NCBI GenBank assembly: GCA_905181765.1
Contig: CAJIYW010000005.1
Span: forward strand, 62,001 to 126,000
Source of the DNA: Flavobacteriales bacterium UBA6772
GTDB taxonomy: Bacteria; Bacteroidota; Bacteroidia; Flavobacteriales; Flavobacteriaceae
Reading direction: 5' to 3'
Length of the DNA stretch: 64,000 nt
This document shows positions 45,713 to 54,903 of the stretch, one piece after another; position 1 is the stretch's first letter, and each line of letters starts with the position of its first letter. The notes under the pieces were generated by a model. It saw only the letters and a list, made by a program, of their open reading frames with translations, made no database searches and was not told the DNA's origin. Both the position numbers and the translations under genes were made by a program.

Positions 45713-45844
45713 TATATCGTCTAGAACAAAAGAAGTAGAGCTACGTTTTATAAAAGCGTTTAAAATTCTTTCTATCTCATGCGATACTGGCGCACCGGTT
45801 TTTAAAAATACTCCTGCACAATTTCCAGGAAGCTGTTTTGCCAA
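45617..45844 (-). pseudogene. Duplicate 3' end of HD-hydrolase gene joined to unrelated sequence
   Basis: The last 31 residues (NTASGKKIATQRHTFMETYL to EWDGLK) are nearly identical to the C-terminus of the HD hydrolase at 54174-54834, at the DNA level too. The preceding 44 residues (containing GAPVSHEIERILNAFIKRSS) differ completely and are not an HD domain; I do not recognise them. This looks like a truncated copy left by a duplication or insertion event, fused by chance or by recombination to other sequence. It marks the left boundary of the BspA island. Confidence 0.6.
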
Positions 45845-46009
45845 ACGCGTCTATAGTTGCTGAACTTTTACACTTATTATATTCGATTAAGACCCTAAGC
45901 ACAGGCAGTCAGTTTAAAAGGCAGTGGTAACAGCCGTTATGGAAATCACAGACTGTTGTTCTCTGTTCCTTGGCAGTAACGCGTTTGATTATTTGCTAGT
46001 ACCCACTGC

Positions 46010-46046
46010 TGTCATTTCGAGTGAGAATGAACGAAGCAATCTCAAT
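46010..46046 (+). repeat. Probable interspersed intergenic repeat
   Basis: A segment starting TGTCATTTCGAGTGAG and ending GAAGCAATCTC matches, from memory, a family of short repeats scattered between genes in Bacteroidota. Only one copy is in the window, so copy number cannot be shown here. Confidence 0.4.
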
Positions 46047-46094
46047 ACACCCACCGAAAATAACAACAGCATAGATTTCTACCAAACCACAAAT

Positions 46095-46132
46095 ACCCCT
46101 ATATATAATTTATATAGTTAGGGGCATTTTTT
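46095..46132 (+). terminator. Strong hairpin terminator upstream of the BspA gene
   Basis: CCCCTATATATA pairs with TATATAG...TAGGGG (46096-46124), followed by a run of T. There is no plus-strand gene just upstream that needs it, which suggests that a gene was lost or displaced here. Confidence 0.6.
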
Positions 46133-46290
46133 GTTTATAAAACCTCTTATAGATAATTCTTTTCACAGTCCTTGTTTAGGTTACCGAACAAAACTATGAA
46201 CAAATTACAACACTTATACCATTTATACATACACTTATTTCAATTATAATACACCTATTTCTCTTTTTCTAAACCTATCACAATTATAAA

Positions 46291-46298
46291 TATTTTTG
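46291..46298 (+). promoter_or_regulatory. Promoter -7 element of the BspA gene
   Basis: TATTTTTG matches TAnnTTTG, 42 bases before the ATG at 46341. Confidence 0.45.
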
Positions 46299-46340
46299 CT
46301 CCAAAATTAGTTATTTACAGAAAAATAGAAGAGAATTAAT

Positions 46341-48068
46341 ATGAAAAATTTATATTTAGTAATTATAGCATTGGTTTTTGCCACACCAATTTTCGCAAAA
46401 AGTGCTGCTACTAAAGTTACATTCAGTATTGCTCCAACAACTGTATTTACAAACAAAGAAGATTTACAGACAGCTGTTGCTGCATGGATTGCAGATGAGA
46501 CCACTGCAACTACCACCTATGGAGATATTAAAGAGTGGAATGTTTCCGCTATTACAGATATGTCTAATTTATTTTATGGTGCTACTTCTTTTAACAGTGA
46601 TATTAGTGGTTGGGATACTTCTAATGTAACTATTATGTCTAATTTATTTTATGGTGCTACTTCTTTTAACCAACCTATTGGTGTTTGGGATACTTCTAGT
46701 GTAATTGCTATGGCAACTATGTTTTATGGTGCTACTTCTTTTAACAGTGATATTAGTGGTTGGGATACTTCTAGTGTAAGTACTATGGCACAGATGTTTC
46801 ATGACGCTACTTCTTTTAACCAATCTATTGGAGATTGGAATACATCTAGTGTAAGTACTATGGAACAGATGTTTCGAAATGCTACTTCTTTTAACCAACT
46901 TATTGGAGCTTGGGATACTTCTAGTGTTATTAATATTAGATATATGTTTTATGACGCTACTTCTTTTAACCAATCTATTGGAGATTGGAATACATCTAGT
47001 GTAACTAATATGTTAAGTATGTTTAGTGGCGCTACTGCTTTTAACCAAACTATTGGAGCTTGGGATACTTCTAAGGTAACTAATATGGCAAGTATGTTTG
47101 GTGGCGCTACTTCTTTTAACAGTGATATTAATGGTTGGGATACTTCTAGTGTAACTATTATGGCAAGTATGTTTAATGGTGCTACTTCTTTTAACCAACC
47201 TATTGGAAATTGGGTTACTTCTAGTGTAACTACTATGACACAGATGTTTAATGGTGCTACTTCTTTTAACCAAACTATTGGAGATTGGGATACTTCTAAT
47301 GTAACTAATATGTTAAGTATGTTTAATGGTGCTACTTCTTTTAACAGTGATATTAGTGGTTGGAATACTTCTAGTGTAAGTAATATGGGAACTATGTTTT
47401 ATGGTGCTACTTCTTTTAACCAACCTATTGGAAATTGGGTTACTTCTAGTGTAACTACTATGACACAGATGTTTAAAAGTGCTATTTCTTTTAACCAACC
47501 TATTGGAAATTGGGATACTTCTAGAGTTACTAGTATTAGATATATGTTTTATGACGCTACTTCTTTTAACCAAGACATTGGAGATTGGGATGTGTCTGTA
47601 GTTACTGAAGCTGACAATATGTTTCACCTCTCTAGTTTTAGTTTAGCAAATTATGAATCATTACTGGTTGGTTGGTCTACTATAGATTCAGATGAAGCTG
47701 GCTTACAGTCTGACGTTAACTTTAACCTCGAAAACGGCGTTTTTGTGTATTGTAATGCTACTATTACAGCTGCAAAAAATATTTTAACAGGTAGTCCATA
47801 CTCATGGGTTATTATTGGTGATACACAGAATTGCCCACCAGAAATTACAGGTGGTGACACTGCAGACTTATCTGTAACTGAAAACCAAATAGCCGTAGCA
47901 ACGATTACTTCAACAGATGTGGATGAGACTGACCCTGGTAATAGATTTTCAATCATTCTTACTGGAACTGACTCTAGTTTATTTAACATTACAGAAGGTG
48001 GTGTTTTAACTTTTGTTGTTGCGCCTGACTATGAAGTCCCTATCTTCTACCACCTCAAATGTTTATAA
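46341..48068 (+). CDS. BspA-family protein, segment 1: signal peptide, 14 DUF285 repeats, linker
   Basis: Begins with a signal peptide ([19 protein letters not shown]) at 46341. After an entry motif ([17 protein letters not shown]) come 14 repeats of exactly 25 residues of the form MFxGATSFNxxIxxWDTSSV, the DUF285 or BspA-type leucine-rich-repeat-like module used in adhesins and biofilm proteins. A linker ([20 protein letters not shown]) and the start of a cadherin-like domain ([20 protein letters not shown]) follow. At about 48045 the frame is lost relative to the second copy at 51600, which is two bases longer there, so residues after APDYE are out of frame. Confidence 0.85.
   Translation: MKNLYLVIIALVFATPIFAKSAATKVTFSIAPTTVFTNKEDLQTAVAAWIADETTATTTYGDIKEWNVSAITDMSNLFYGATSFNSDISGWDTSNVTIMSNLFYGATSFNQPIGVWDTSSVIAMATMFYGATSFNSDISGWDTSSVSTMAQMFHDATSFNQSIGDWNTSSVSTMEQMFRNATSFNQLIGAWDTSSVINIRYMFYDATSFNQSIGDWNTSSVTNMLSMFSGATAFNQTIGAWDTSKVTNMASMFGGATSFNSDINGWDTSSVTIMASMFNGATSFNQPIGNWVTSSVTTMTQMFNGATSFNQTIGDWDTSNVTNMLSMFNGATSFNSDISGWNTSSVSNMGTMFYGATSFNQPIGNWVTSSVTTMTQMFKSAISFNQPIGNWDTSRVTSIRYMFYDATSFNQDIGDWDVSVVTEADNMFHLSSFSLANYESLLVGWSTIDSDEAGLQSDVNFNLENGVFVYCNATITAAKNILTGSPYSWVIIGDTQNCPPEITGGDTADLSVTENQIAVATITSTDVDETDPGNRFSIILTGTDSSLFNITEGGVLTFVVAPDYEVPIFYHLKCL
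46565..47627 (+). repeat. 14 tandem 75-base DUF285 repeats, block 1
   Basis: Each unit is 75 bases (25 residues), built around GGTGCTACTTCTTTTAAC. The high identity between neighbours points to recent expansion or ongoing conversion. Because the units are a multiple of three, gain or loss keeps the frame. Confidence 0.85.
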
Positions 48069-48603
48069 TGTTATTGTTACAGCACAAGATTATGGAGGTC
48101 TTACAGATACACAATCAATTACAGTTACGGTTACCAATGTAGATGAAGTTGTACCTACAATTACATCAGGGGATACAGGAGCGAATTTAGAAGAGAATAG
48201 TGGTGCAGGTCAAACGATTTATACAATTACTGCTACTGCCAATGATGGTGGTACTATTCGTAGTTATGTCATTGCAGGAACAGATGCAGGTTTACTATCG
48301 GTAAACGCTTCAACAGGAGTTGTTACATTAACAGCAGATCCAGATTACGAGACAAAGTCATCTTATAGTTTCACAGTTACCGCTGCAGATGAATTAGGGA
48401 CAAGTGCTGCGACTACAGTTACATTTGATATTACCGATCTAGATGGTCATGAACCTACAATTACATCAAGTGCTGCAGGAACAAATAAAGCAGAGAATAG
48501 TGGAATCAATCAAACGATTTATACAATTACTGCTACTGCCAATGATGGAGGAACTATTGGTAGTTATGCCATTGCAGGAACAGATGCAGTTTACTATCGG
48601 TAG
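48069..48603 (+). CDS. BspA-family protein, segment 2: cadherin-like repeats (continuation in another frame)
   Basis: Continues segment 1 in a new frame (open from 48013): [20 protein letters not shown], then cadherin-like repeats with [26 protein letters not shown] and [14 protein letters not shown]. The repeat period is 300 bases elsewhere but 299 here: one G is missing in GATGCAGGTTTACT at about 48588, which ends the frame at 48603. Not an independent gene. Confidence 0.7.
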
Positions 48604-49944
48604 ACGTTTCAACAGGTGTTGTTACATTAACAGCAGATCCAGATTACGAGACAAAGTCATCTTATAGTTTCACAGTTACCGCTGCAGATGCAGCAGGAAC
48701 AAGTGCTGCTACTACAGTTACATTTGCTATTACCAATGTTGATGAAGTTGTACCTACAATTACATCAAGTGCTGCAGGAGCGAATTTAGAAGAGAATAGT
48801 GGTGCAGGTCAAACGATTTATACAATTACAGCTGATGCCAATGATGGAGGAACTATTGGTAGTTATGCCATTGCAGGAACAGATGCAGGTTTACTATCGG
48901 TAAACGCTTCAACAGGAGTTGTTACATTAACAGCAGATCCAGATTACGAGACAAAGTCATCTTATAGTTTCACAGTTACCGCTGCAGATGAATTAGGAAC
49001 AAGTGCTGCTACTACAGTTACATTTGCTATTACCAATGTTGATGAAGTTGTACCTACAATTACATCAAGTGCTGCAGGAACAAATAAAGCAGAGAATAGT
49101 GGAGCTGGTCAAACGATTTATACAATTACTGCTACTGCCAATGATGGAGGAACTATTGATAGTTATGTCATTGCAGGAACAGATGCAAGTTTACTATCGG
49201 TAGACGTTTCAACAGGTGTTGTTACATTAACAGCAGATCCAGATTACGAGACAAAGTCATCTTATAGTTTCACAGTTACCGCTACAGATGCAGCAGGAAC
49301 AAGTGCTGCTACTACAGTTACATTTGCTATTACCAATGTTGATGAAGTTGTACCTACAATTACATCAGGGGATACAGGAGCGAATTTAGTAGAGAATAGT
49401 GGAGCTGGTCAAACGATTTATACAATTACTGCTACTGCCAATGATGGAGGAACTATTGGTAGTTATGCCATTGCAGGAACAGATGCAGGTTTACTATCGG
49501 TAGACGTTTCAACAGGTGTTGTTACATTAACAGCAGATCCAGATTACGAGACAAAGTCATCTTATAGTTTCACAGTTACCGCTACAGATGCAGCAGGAAC
49601 AAGTGCTGCTACTACAGTTACATTTGCTATTACCAATGTTGATGAAGTTGTACCTACAATTACATCAGGGGATACAGGAACGAATTTAGTAGAGAATAGT
49701 GGAGCTGGTCAAACGATTTATACAATTACTGCTACTGCCAATGATGGAGGAACTATTGATAGTTATGTCATTGCAGGAACAGATGCAAGTTTACTATCGG
49801 TAGACGTTTCAACAGGAGTTGTTACATTAACAGCAGATCCAGATTACGAGACAAAGTCATCTTATAGTTTCACAGTTACCGCTACAGATGCAGCAGGAAC
49901 AAGTGCTGCTACTACAGTTACATTTGCTATTACCAATGTTGATG
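48165..49944 (+). repeat. Tandem 300-base cadherin-like repeats
   Basis: About six units of exactly 300 bases (100 residues), nearly identical at the DNA level. One interval is 299 bases (48301 to 48600), which pinpoints a one-base loss. Unit variants alternate (AACGCTTCAAC versus GACGTTTCAAC; GCGAATTTAG versus ACAAATAAAG), as expected from unequal crossing-over between units. Confidence 0.85.
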
Positions 49945-50561
49945 TATTTACAAACAAAGAAGATTTACAGACAGCTGTTGCTGCATGGATTGCAGATGAG
50001 ACCACTGCAACTAACACCTATGGAGATATTAAAGTGTGGAATGTTTCCGCTATTACAGATATGTCTAATTTATTTTATGGTGCTACTTCTTTTAACAGTG
50101 ATATTAGTGGTTGGGATACTTCTAATGTAACTAATATGGACAGTATGTTTAATGGTGCTACTTCTTTTAACCAACCTATTGGTGTTTGGGATACTTCTAG
50201 TGTAAGTAATATGGCAAGTATGTTTAATGGTGCTACTTCTTTTAACCAAAATATAAATACTAAAGCAGTTGATGCTTCAGGGGTTCCGTTTGGCGCTTGG
50301 GATACTTCTAGTGTAAGTACTATGACACAGATGTTTCAAGGCGCTACTGCTTTTAACCAACCTATTGGAGCTTGGGATACATCTAGTGTAACTAATATGT
50401 TAGGATTGTTTCAAGGCGCTACTGCTTTTAACCAACTTATTGGAGCTTGGGATACTTCTAAGGTAACTACTATTAGATATATGTTTCAAAATGCTACTTC
50501 TTTTAACCAACCTATTGGAGATTGGGATGTGTCTAATGTTACTGATATGAGTCATGTTTGA
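48589..50561 (+). CDS. BspA-family protein, segment 3: cadherin repeats then second DUF285 block
   Basis: An open frame of about 1.97 kb with no in-frame start codon until a GTG at 50034, which is expected if it is an interior piece of a larger gene. It carries five cadherin-like repeats with exact 300-base spacing (phase marks at 48600, 48900, 49200, 49500, 49800), then a near copy of the segment 1 entry motif at 49945 and six DUF285 repeats. One repeat holds an extra insert ([14 protein letters not shown]). The frame ends at 50561, where MSHMFDGA would be read if one base were removed or two added. Confidence 0.75.
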
Positions 50562-50796
50562 TGGTGCTGCTTCTTTTAACCAACCTATTGGAGCTTGGGA
50601 TACATCTAGTGTAACTAATATGTTAAGTATGTTTTATGGTGCTACTTCTTTTAACAGTGATATTAATGGTTGGGATACTTCTAGTGTAACTAATATGGGA
50701 GGTATGTTTAGAGGTGCTACTTCTTTTAACCAAAATATAAATACTAAAGCAGTTGATGCTTCAGGGGTTTCGTATTGGAGCTTGGGATACTTCTAG
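50554..50796 (+). CDS. BspA-family protein, segment 4: DUF285 repeats
   Basis: Three DUF285 repeats ([20 protein letters not shown] onward) in the next frame, ending with the same [12 protein letters not shown] insert. Comparison with the copy at 50260-50300 shows one extra base near 50775 that causes the stop. Interior piece of the giant gene, not a separate protein. Confidence 0.6.
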   Translation: MFDGAASFNQPIGAWDTSSVTNMLSMFYGATSFNSDINGWDTSSVTNMGGMFRGATSFNQNINTKAVDASGVSYWSLGYF

Positions 50797-51025
50797 TGTA
50801 AGTACTATGACACAGATGTTTCAAGGCGCTACTGCTTTTAACCAACCTATTGGAGCTTGGGTTACTTCTAGTGTAACTACTATGGGAGATATGTTTGGTG
50901 GTGCTACTTCTTTTAACAGTGATATTAGTGGTTGGGATACTTCTAGTGTAAGTACTATGACACAATGTTTCAAGGTGCTACTGCTTTTAACCAACCTATT
51001 GGAAATTGGGTTACTTCTAGTGTAA
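50753..51025 (+). CDS. BspA-family protein, segment 5: DUF285 repeats
   Basis: Continues with [20 protein letters not shown] and two more repeats. One G is missing in ACACAGATG at about 50963, after which the frame is wrong. A further extra A at about 51039 and a two-base loss at about 51108 separate it from segment 6; the intervening sequence still reads as DUF285 repeats when frames are switched. Confidence 0.55.
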   Translation: MMLQGFRIGAWDTSSVSTMTQMFQGATAFNQPIGAWVTSSVTTMGDMFGGATSFNSDISGWDTSSVSTMTQCFKVLLLLTNLLEIGLLLV

Positions 51026-51113
51026 CTAATATGAGCGGTAATGTTTAGTGGCGCTACTGCTTTTAACCAAGATATTGGAAATTGGGTTACTTCTAGTGTA
51101 ACTACTATGATAT

Positions 51114-53063
51114 ATGTTTTATGACGCTACTTCTTTTAACCAAGACATTGGAGATTGGGATGTGTCTATAGTTACTGAAGCTGACAATATGTTTCACTTC
51201 TCTAGTTTTAGTTTAGCAAATTATGAATCATTACTGGTTGGTTGGTCTACTATAGATTCAGATGAAGCTGGCTTACAGTCTGACGTTAACTTTAACCTCG
51301 AAAACGGCGTTTTTGTGTATTGTAATGCTACTATTACAGCTGCAAAAAATATTTTAACAGGTAGTCCATACTCATGGGTTATTATTGGTGATACACAGAA
51401 TTGCCCACCAGAAATTACAGGTGGTGACACTGCAGACTTATCTGTAACTGAAAACCAAATAGCCGTAGCAACGATTACTTCAACTGATGTGGATGAGACT
51501 GACCCTGATAATAGATTTTCAACCACTCTTACTGGAACTGACTCTAGTTTATTTAACATTACAGAAGGTGGTGTTTTAACTTTTATTACTGCGCCTGACT
51601 ATGAAAACCCTACTTCTTCTACCACCTCAAATGTTTATAATGTTATTGTTACAGCACAAGATTATGGAGGTCTTACAGATACACAATCAATTACAGTTAC
51701 GGTTACCAATGTAGATGAAGTTGTACCTACAATTACATCAGGGGCTGCAGGAGCGAATTTAGCAGAGAATAGTGGTGCTGGTCAAACGATTTATACAATT
51801 ACTGCTACTGCCAATGATGGTGGTACTATTCGTAGTTATGCCATTGCAGGAACAGATGCAGGTTTACTATCGGTAAACGCTTCAACAGGAGTTGTTACAT
51901 TAACAGCAGATCCAGATTACGAGACAAAGTCATCTTATAGTTTCACAGTTACCGCTTCAGATGATTCAGGGATAAGTCTACCTACTGAAGTAACATTGCA
52001 AATCATAGACTTAGATGAAGTACCACCTGTAATTACATTAGAAGGAGACAACCCACAGATCATAGTGCTAGGAAGTCCTTACGTTGAATCAGGAGCAATA
52101 GCCTCAGACAATGAAGACGGTAACCTTTCTATAGCTATAGTTACAACTAATCTGAATTTAGGCATTACAGGAAGTTACACGGTTACTTATAATGTTATGG
52201 ATGCTGCAGGTAATAAAGCAGTAGAAGTTACAAGAACTGTAACAATCATCGCTAGCAGCATTATTACAATAGACGGACCTGAAACACGGTCAGAATCTAT
52301 TATAGGCAGTGATGTAGTGATTACAGAGGCAGGTTCCTTAGTTCTTCAAGGTGATGCTGGTATAGAAGGAAGTATTGATATTTCCTCCGGAGCACAACTT
52401 ACTTTAGAAGGTTTAGGAATCATTACAGGAAACGTAACTATTATCGATGGTGGCTCATTAATAGCTACTCAAGGTTCAGTTCAAGGTACTGTAACATATT
52501 CAAGAAATGTACCCACTACAAACTGGTATTTAATTTCAGCTCGAGTTGTGGCTAATGCAGAAATAGCTAGTGTAGCAGCTTCAAACTTAGCTCCAGGTTC
52601 TGGAAACAATCTAGGTTTTGCTGATTATGATAATTCTTCAGCCAATTGGTCTTATTACCAAGATGGAGTTTCTGGAACAGGATATTTTGTGTCAGGAGAA
52701 GGTCATGCAGTAAAATTGAATTCTCAAGGTGAAGTAGTTTTCTCAGGAAGTTTTAATGCTGCAGATGCAAGTATTGCAGTATTAACGACAGGTACTAATA
52801 ATTTTAACTTAATAGGAAACCCATATTTAGCATCTGTTTCTGTATTAGAGATGTTAGAAGAAACAAACAATGCAAGCTTATTATCAGAACAAACAGTTTG
52901 GCTATGGGATCAATCAGTAGAAGCTTATGTTACAAAGAACCTTGTAGCAGATTTCTATAGCCCCTGGTCAAGGATTTTGGGTAGCTGCATTAAACACTAC
53001 AAATACAAAGTCATGCAGCAGACACTTTCCAAAGAACCACAAATAGACCTGAGATTAACATAA
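51114..53063 (+). CDS. BspA-family protein, segment 6: last DUF285 repeat, cadherin repeat, DUF5011-like domain, stalk
   Basis: 649 residues, the longest intact part of the second half. It repeats the linker of segment 1 almost word for word, then one cadherin-like repeat (ending with a slightly different SDDSGISLPTEVTLQIIDLD), a DUF5011/HYR-like domain (ITLEGDNPQIIVLGSPYVES, GSYTVTYNVMDAAGNKAVEV), and a beta-helical or stalk region (VVITEAGSLVLQGDAGIEGS, TYSRNVPTTNWYLISARVV). Near 52962 the expected IAPGQGFWVAALNTTN lies in another frame, and the stop at 53063 comes from a missing base near 53062. Confidence 0.75.
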   Translation: MFYDATSFNQDIGDWDVSIVTEADNMFHFSSFSLANYESLLVGWSTIDSDEAGLQSDVNFNLENGVFVYCNATITAAKNILTGSPYSWVIIGDTQNCPPEITGGDTADLSVTENQIAVATITSTDVDETDPDNRFSTTLTGTDSSLFNITEGGVLTFITAPDYENPTSSTTSNVYNVIVTAQDYGGLTDTQSITVTVTNVDEVVPTITSGAAGANLAENSGAGQTIYTITATANDGGTIRSYAIAGTDAGLLSVNASTGVVTLTADPDYETKSSYSFTVTASDDSGISLPTEVTLQIIDLDEVPPVITLEGDNPQIIVLGSPYVESGAIASDNEDGNLSIAIVTTNLNLGITGSYTVTYNVMDAAGNKAVEVTRTVTIIASSIITIDGPETRSESIIGSDVVITEAGSLVLQGDAGIEGSIDISSGAQLTLEGLGIITGNVTIIDGGSLIATQGSVQGTVTYSRNVPTTNWYLISARVVANAEIASVAASNLAPGSGNNLGFADYDNSSANWSYYQDGVSGTGYFVSGEGHAVKLNSQGEVVFSGSFNAADASIAVLTTGTNNFNLIGNPYLASVSVLEMLEETNNASLLSEQTVWLWDQSVEAYVTKNLVADFYSPWSRILGSCIKHYKYKVMQQTLSKEPQIDLRLT

Positions 53064-53065
53064 CA

Positions 53066-53413
53066 ATGACCAATGGAACAGATACTAGACATACAGATAT
53101 CTTTTACATTGATGGAACAACCACTGGTTTTGACAATGGATATGACAGCTCTATCTTTGAAGGCTTGTCTTCTGAGTTTTCTTTATACACAAGAGCTGTG
53201 GCTAATGAAAATGGTAGAAATTTAGCAATTCAGTCTTTACCACAAGAGGCTTATGAAAGCATGGTAATCCCTGTAGGAGTAAAAGCAGCACCAGAGAGTA
53301 CTTTAGCATTCTCTGCAAGCTCACAAAACCTACCAGAAGGCACTTATGTATACTTAGAAGACATCGACCGCTCAATGGAATCTAGGGCAATGATAATAAT
53401 ACACACAATGTAA
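53066..53413 (+). CDS. BspA-family protein, segment 7: C-terminal beta domain
   Basis: Continues the stalk region (TDIFYIDGTTTGFDNGYDSS, SLPQEAYESMVIPVGVKAAP, GTYVYLEDIDRS). It matches the domain that often precedes T9SS signals in large flavobacterial surface proteins. The frame fails near 53385: DNDNNTHNVSLSSTLDGVGR can be read in the adjacent frame and leads directly into segment 8. Confidence 0.65.
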   Translation: MTNGTDTRHTDIFYIDGTTTGFDNGYDSSIFEGLSSEFSLYTRAVANENGRNLAIQSLPQEAYESMVIPVGVKAAPESTLAFSASSQNLPEGTYVYLEDIDRSMESRAMIIIHTM

Positions 53414-53451
53414 GCCTTTCAAGTACTCTAGACGGAGTAGGAAGATTCTAT

Positions 53452-53724
53452 ATGCACACCATCTCTAGTTCTCTTGGTAATGATAATATAACACTTAGTG
53501 GTGTTAAGATCTTTAGTTTAGATAACAGAACGCTTCGTGTTTTAGGAGTAGAACAGCAGGCAAAATTAAAGCTCTATAGTATCTTAGGAGCAGAAGTGCT
53601 TAAGACTAATTTTATAGGAACAGGTGCCAATAATTTAGCACTACCTTATCTAAAGACAGGTATTTATATTTTAGAGTTAGATACTAATAAAGGAGTTTTA
53701 AACAAAAAAATTATTATTGAATAA
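53452..53724 (+). CDS. BspA-family protein, segment 8: T9SS type A sorting domain
   Basis: 90 residues. The first part (RFYMHTISSSLGNDN) belongs to the preceding domain; the rest is a T9SS C-terminal domain with the usual short strands (AKLKLYSILGAEVLKTNF, LPYLKTGIYILELDTN) and the final Lys-Lys-Ile-Ile-Ile-Glu. T9SS cargo with this signal passes through SprA and is then cut and anchored or released. Its presence shows that the giant gene still ends in a proper export signal. Confidence 0.8.
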   Translation: MHTISSSLGNDNITLSGVKIFSLDNRTLRVLGVEQQAKLKLYSILGAEVLKTNFIGTGANNLALPYLKTGIYILELDTNKGVLNKKIIIE

Positions 53725-53906
53725 TGCCTAAAATGATGAAGAACACAAAACAAGACAAGAAAGATATTACTCGAAAGGAAGCCTTAGGCAAAATAGGTAA
53801 TTATGGAAAGTATGCAGCTTTAACCGCTATAGGTACTTACATACTATTAAACCCTAAAAAGGCGCAAGCCTCTAGCCCACTAGACAACCCAGGAGAGGGT
53901 TTTTAG
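53724..53906 (+). CDS. Small protein linked to the T9SS adhesin gene
   Basis: 60 residues whose ATG overlaps the last base of the BspA gene stop codon. A highly charged N-terminus (NTKQDKKDITRKEALGKIGN) is followed by a hydrophobic segment (YAALTAIGTYILLNPKKAQA) that resembles a signal peptide with an AQA cut site, then a short tail SSPLDNPGEGF. Small proteins of this form, ITRKEAL...KYAALTA...KAQA plus a Pro-Gly tail, are in my memory found after large surface-protein genes in Bacteroidota, with no known role. Translational coupling suggests it acts with the adhesin, but the function is unknown. Confidence 0.75.
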   Translation: MPKMMKNTKQDKKDITRKEALGKIGNYGKYAALTAIGTYILLNPKKAQASSPLDNPGEGF

Positions 53907-53931
53907 AAACCAAGACAGGCAAGAAAAGAAA

Positions 53932-53968
53932 AATCGTTTAAAAAGAAATTTTTAAACGATTTTTTTTT
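53932..53968 (+). terminator. Terminator after the BspA operon
   Basis: AATCGTTTAAAAA (53932-53944) and TTTTTAAACGATT (53949-53961) form a 13-base stem with a four-base loop and a T run. Confidence 0.8.
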
Positions 53969-54170
53969 GGATTAAAGATGATTCTTTTAGTGTAAAAAAG
54001 GTGTTTATACCTGTTATGATTTGAAATTTTTTTAAAAAAATTAATCATTTTTTTATAAATAAAGGCAATGCAACCCGCAATAGGTATTAAACTTTTAAGA
54101 TATAGTATAGGTTCTTTTTTGCAGAATTATCTAGATAATAAACCTTTACTTGCGAGGTAATTGTTCTGAA

Positions 54171-54270
54171 AAACTATTTTAAACCATCCCATTCGTCATA
54201 AAACTGCTGCAGATATGTTTCCATAAAAGTGTGTCTTTGTGCAGCAATTTTCTTTCCAGAAGCGGTGTTC
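54171..54270 (-). repeat. Direct repeat, right copy (HD-hydrolase 3' end)
   Basis: Matches 45612-45712 in the same orientation. This copy belongs to the complete hydrolase gene, so it is probably the original, and the left one the duplicate. Confidence 0.75.
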
Positions 54271-54834
54271 ATTTTATCCTTTAAGAGCAACAGTTTTTCA
54301 TAAAAATGATTAATCGTTGGGGCATCCGACTTTTTATATTGCTCTTTTGTCATATTTAAATTCGGAATAATTTCAGGATCATACAACCCCCTGTTTTTAA
54401 AGCCACCGTAATTAAAACACCGTGCAATACCAATGGCACCAATTGCATCTAATCGGTCTGCATCTTGCACAACTTCTAATTCTATAGAAGTAAATTTTTT
54501 AGACGCTGTATCTAAAAGAATTTTTATAAGAAATATGCTGTATTATGTTTACAACATGCTTAATAATTTCTTTGCTCACATTTTGGTTTGTAAGAAATTC
54601 AGAAGCTACTCTCGGTCCAACAGTTTCATCCCCATTATAAAATTTAGGATCTGCAATATCATGCAAAAGGGCTGCTAAAGAAACTACAAAGACATCTACT
54701 TTTTCATCTTTAGAAATTAAAATTGAATTTTTAAAAACGCGCTCTATATGAAACCAATCGTGGCCGCCTTCGGCATTTTTTAATTCCTTTTTTACAAAGG
54801 CAATGGTAGCAGCAATAATTTTTTCTTTGTCCAT
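54174..54834 (-). CDS. HD-domain phosphohydrolase (one-base frameshift)
   Basis: The N-terminal part (MDKEKIIAATIAFVKKELKN from the ATG at 54834) has the HD metal site in two parts, GHDWFHIERV and LLHDIADPKF. The C-terminal part has VQDADRLDAIGAIGIARCF. Removing one base in the A run at 54513-54517 joins them through SFDTASKKFTSIELE into a 219-residue protein, the usual size of YedJ/YpgQ-type hydrolases that act on nucleotides. Substrate not predictable. Its 3' end is duplicated at 45612-45712. Confidence 0.88.
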
Positions 54835-54903
54835 TATTTTTTGATTGCGATACGCACAGTGGATTATTAGAATAATAATACGCACATGATTTAGTAAAAA
54901 TAA

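Larger units (their letters stand above)
45845..46340. other. Non-coding region upstream of the BspA gene (about 500 bases)
   Basis: No convincing gene. It holds CAGT-rich degenerate sequence (about 45900-46010), a word resembling the interspersed TGTCATTTCGAGTGAG...GAAGCAATCTC repeat seen in Bacteroidota genomes (46010-46046), a strong hairpin terminator (46096-46130), and a promoter element at 46291. The segment between 46140 and 46290 has several loosely repeated ACACTTAT/ATACAC words. The mix suggests a worn junction between chromosome and island. Confidence 0.5.
50065..51180 (+). repeat. 14 DUF285 repeats, block 2
   Basis: A second block of 14 units with the same 75-base module, two of them lengthened by a shared [12 protein letters not shown] insert. 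The stretch from 49945 repeats block 1 from 46443 onward, and the linker after it (51121-51735) repeats 47561-48170, so the whole module was duplicated. Confidence 0.8.
46341..53724 (+). other. Composite giant BspA/DUF285-cadherin-T9SS surface protein gene (about 2460 codons, frame broken about ten times)
   Basis: All segments below read as one protein in order: signal peptide, 14 DUF285 repeats, a linker domain, about six cadherin-like repeats of 100 residues, a second block of 14 DUF285 repeats, a second linker and cadherin repeat, a DUF5011-like domain, a long beta-rich stalk, and a T9SS type A sorting signal ending at 53724. Breaks lie near 48045, 48588, 50551, 50775, 50963, 51039, 51108, 52962, 53062 and 53385. 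Comparing repeat copies shows each break is one or two bases. Either the sequence is error-rich here or the gene is decaying; the codon pattern between breaks is fully preserved, which favours errors. Likely a surface adhesin exported by the T9SS (SprA). Confidence 0.75.

Noticed and set aside
46644..47627. Long minus-strand open frames rich in KRSST and SYTRSIP repeats across the BspA gene
   Set aside because: They are mirror images of the DUF285 repeats on the plus strand; a 75-base period without stops in one frame stays open in others. No start or promoter supports them.
46565..51180. Regular repeats that could be mistaken for a CRISPR array
   Set aside because: Units are 75 or 300 bases, contiguous and protein-coding, without unique spacers; no cas genes are present.
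54068..54160. A 30-residue plus-strand frame (starting MQPAIGIKLLRYS) between the BspA operon and the hydrolase
   Set aside because: Too short, no family or promoter, and placed after a terminator. It may be the tail of a lost gene, but this cannot be shown.
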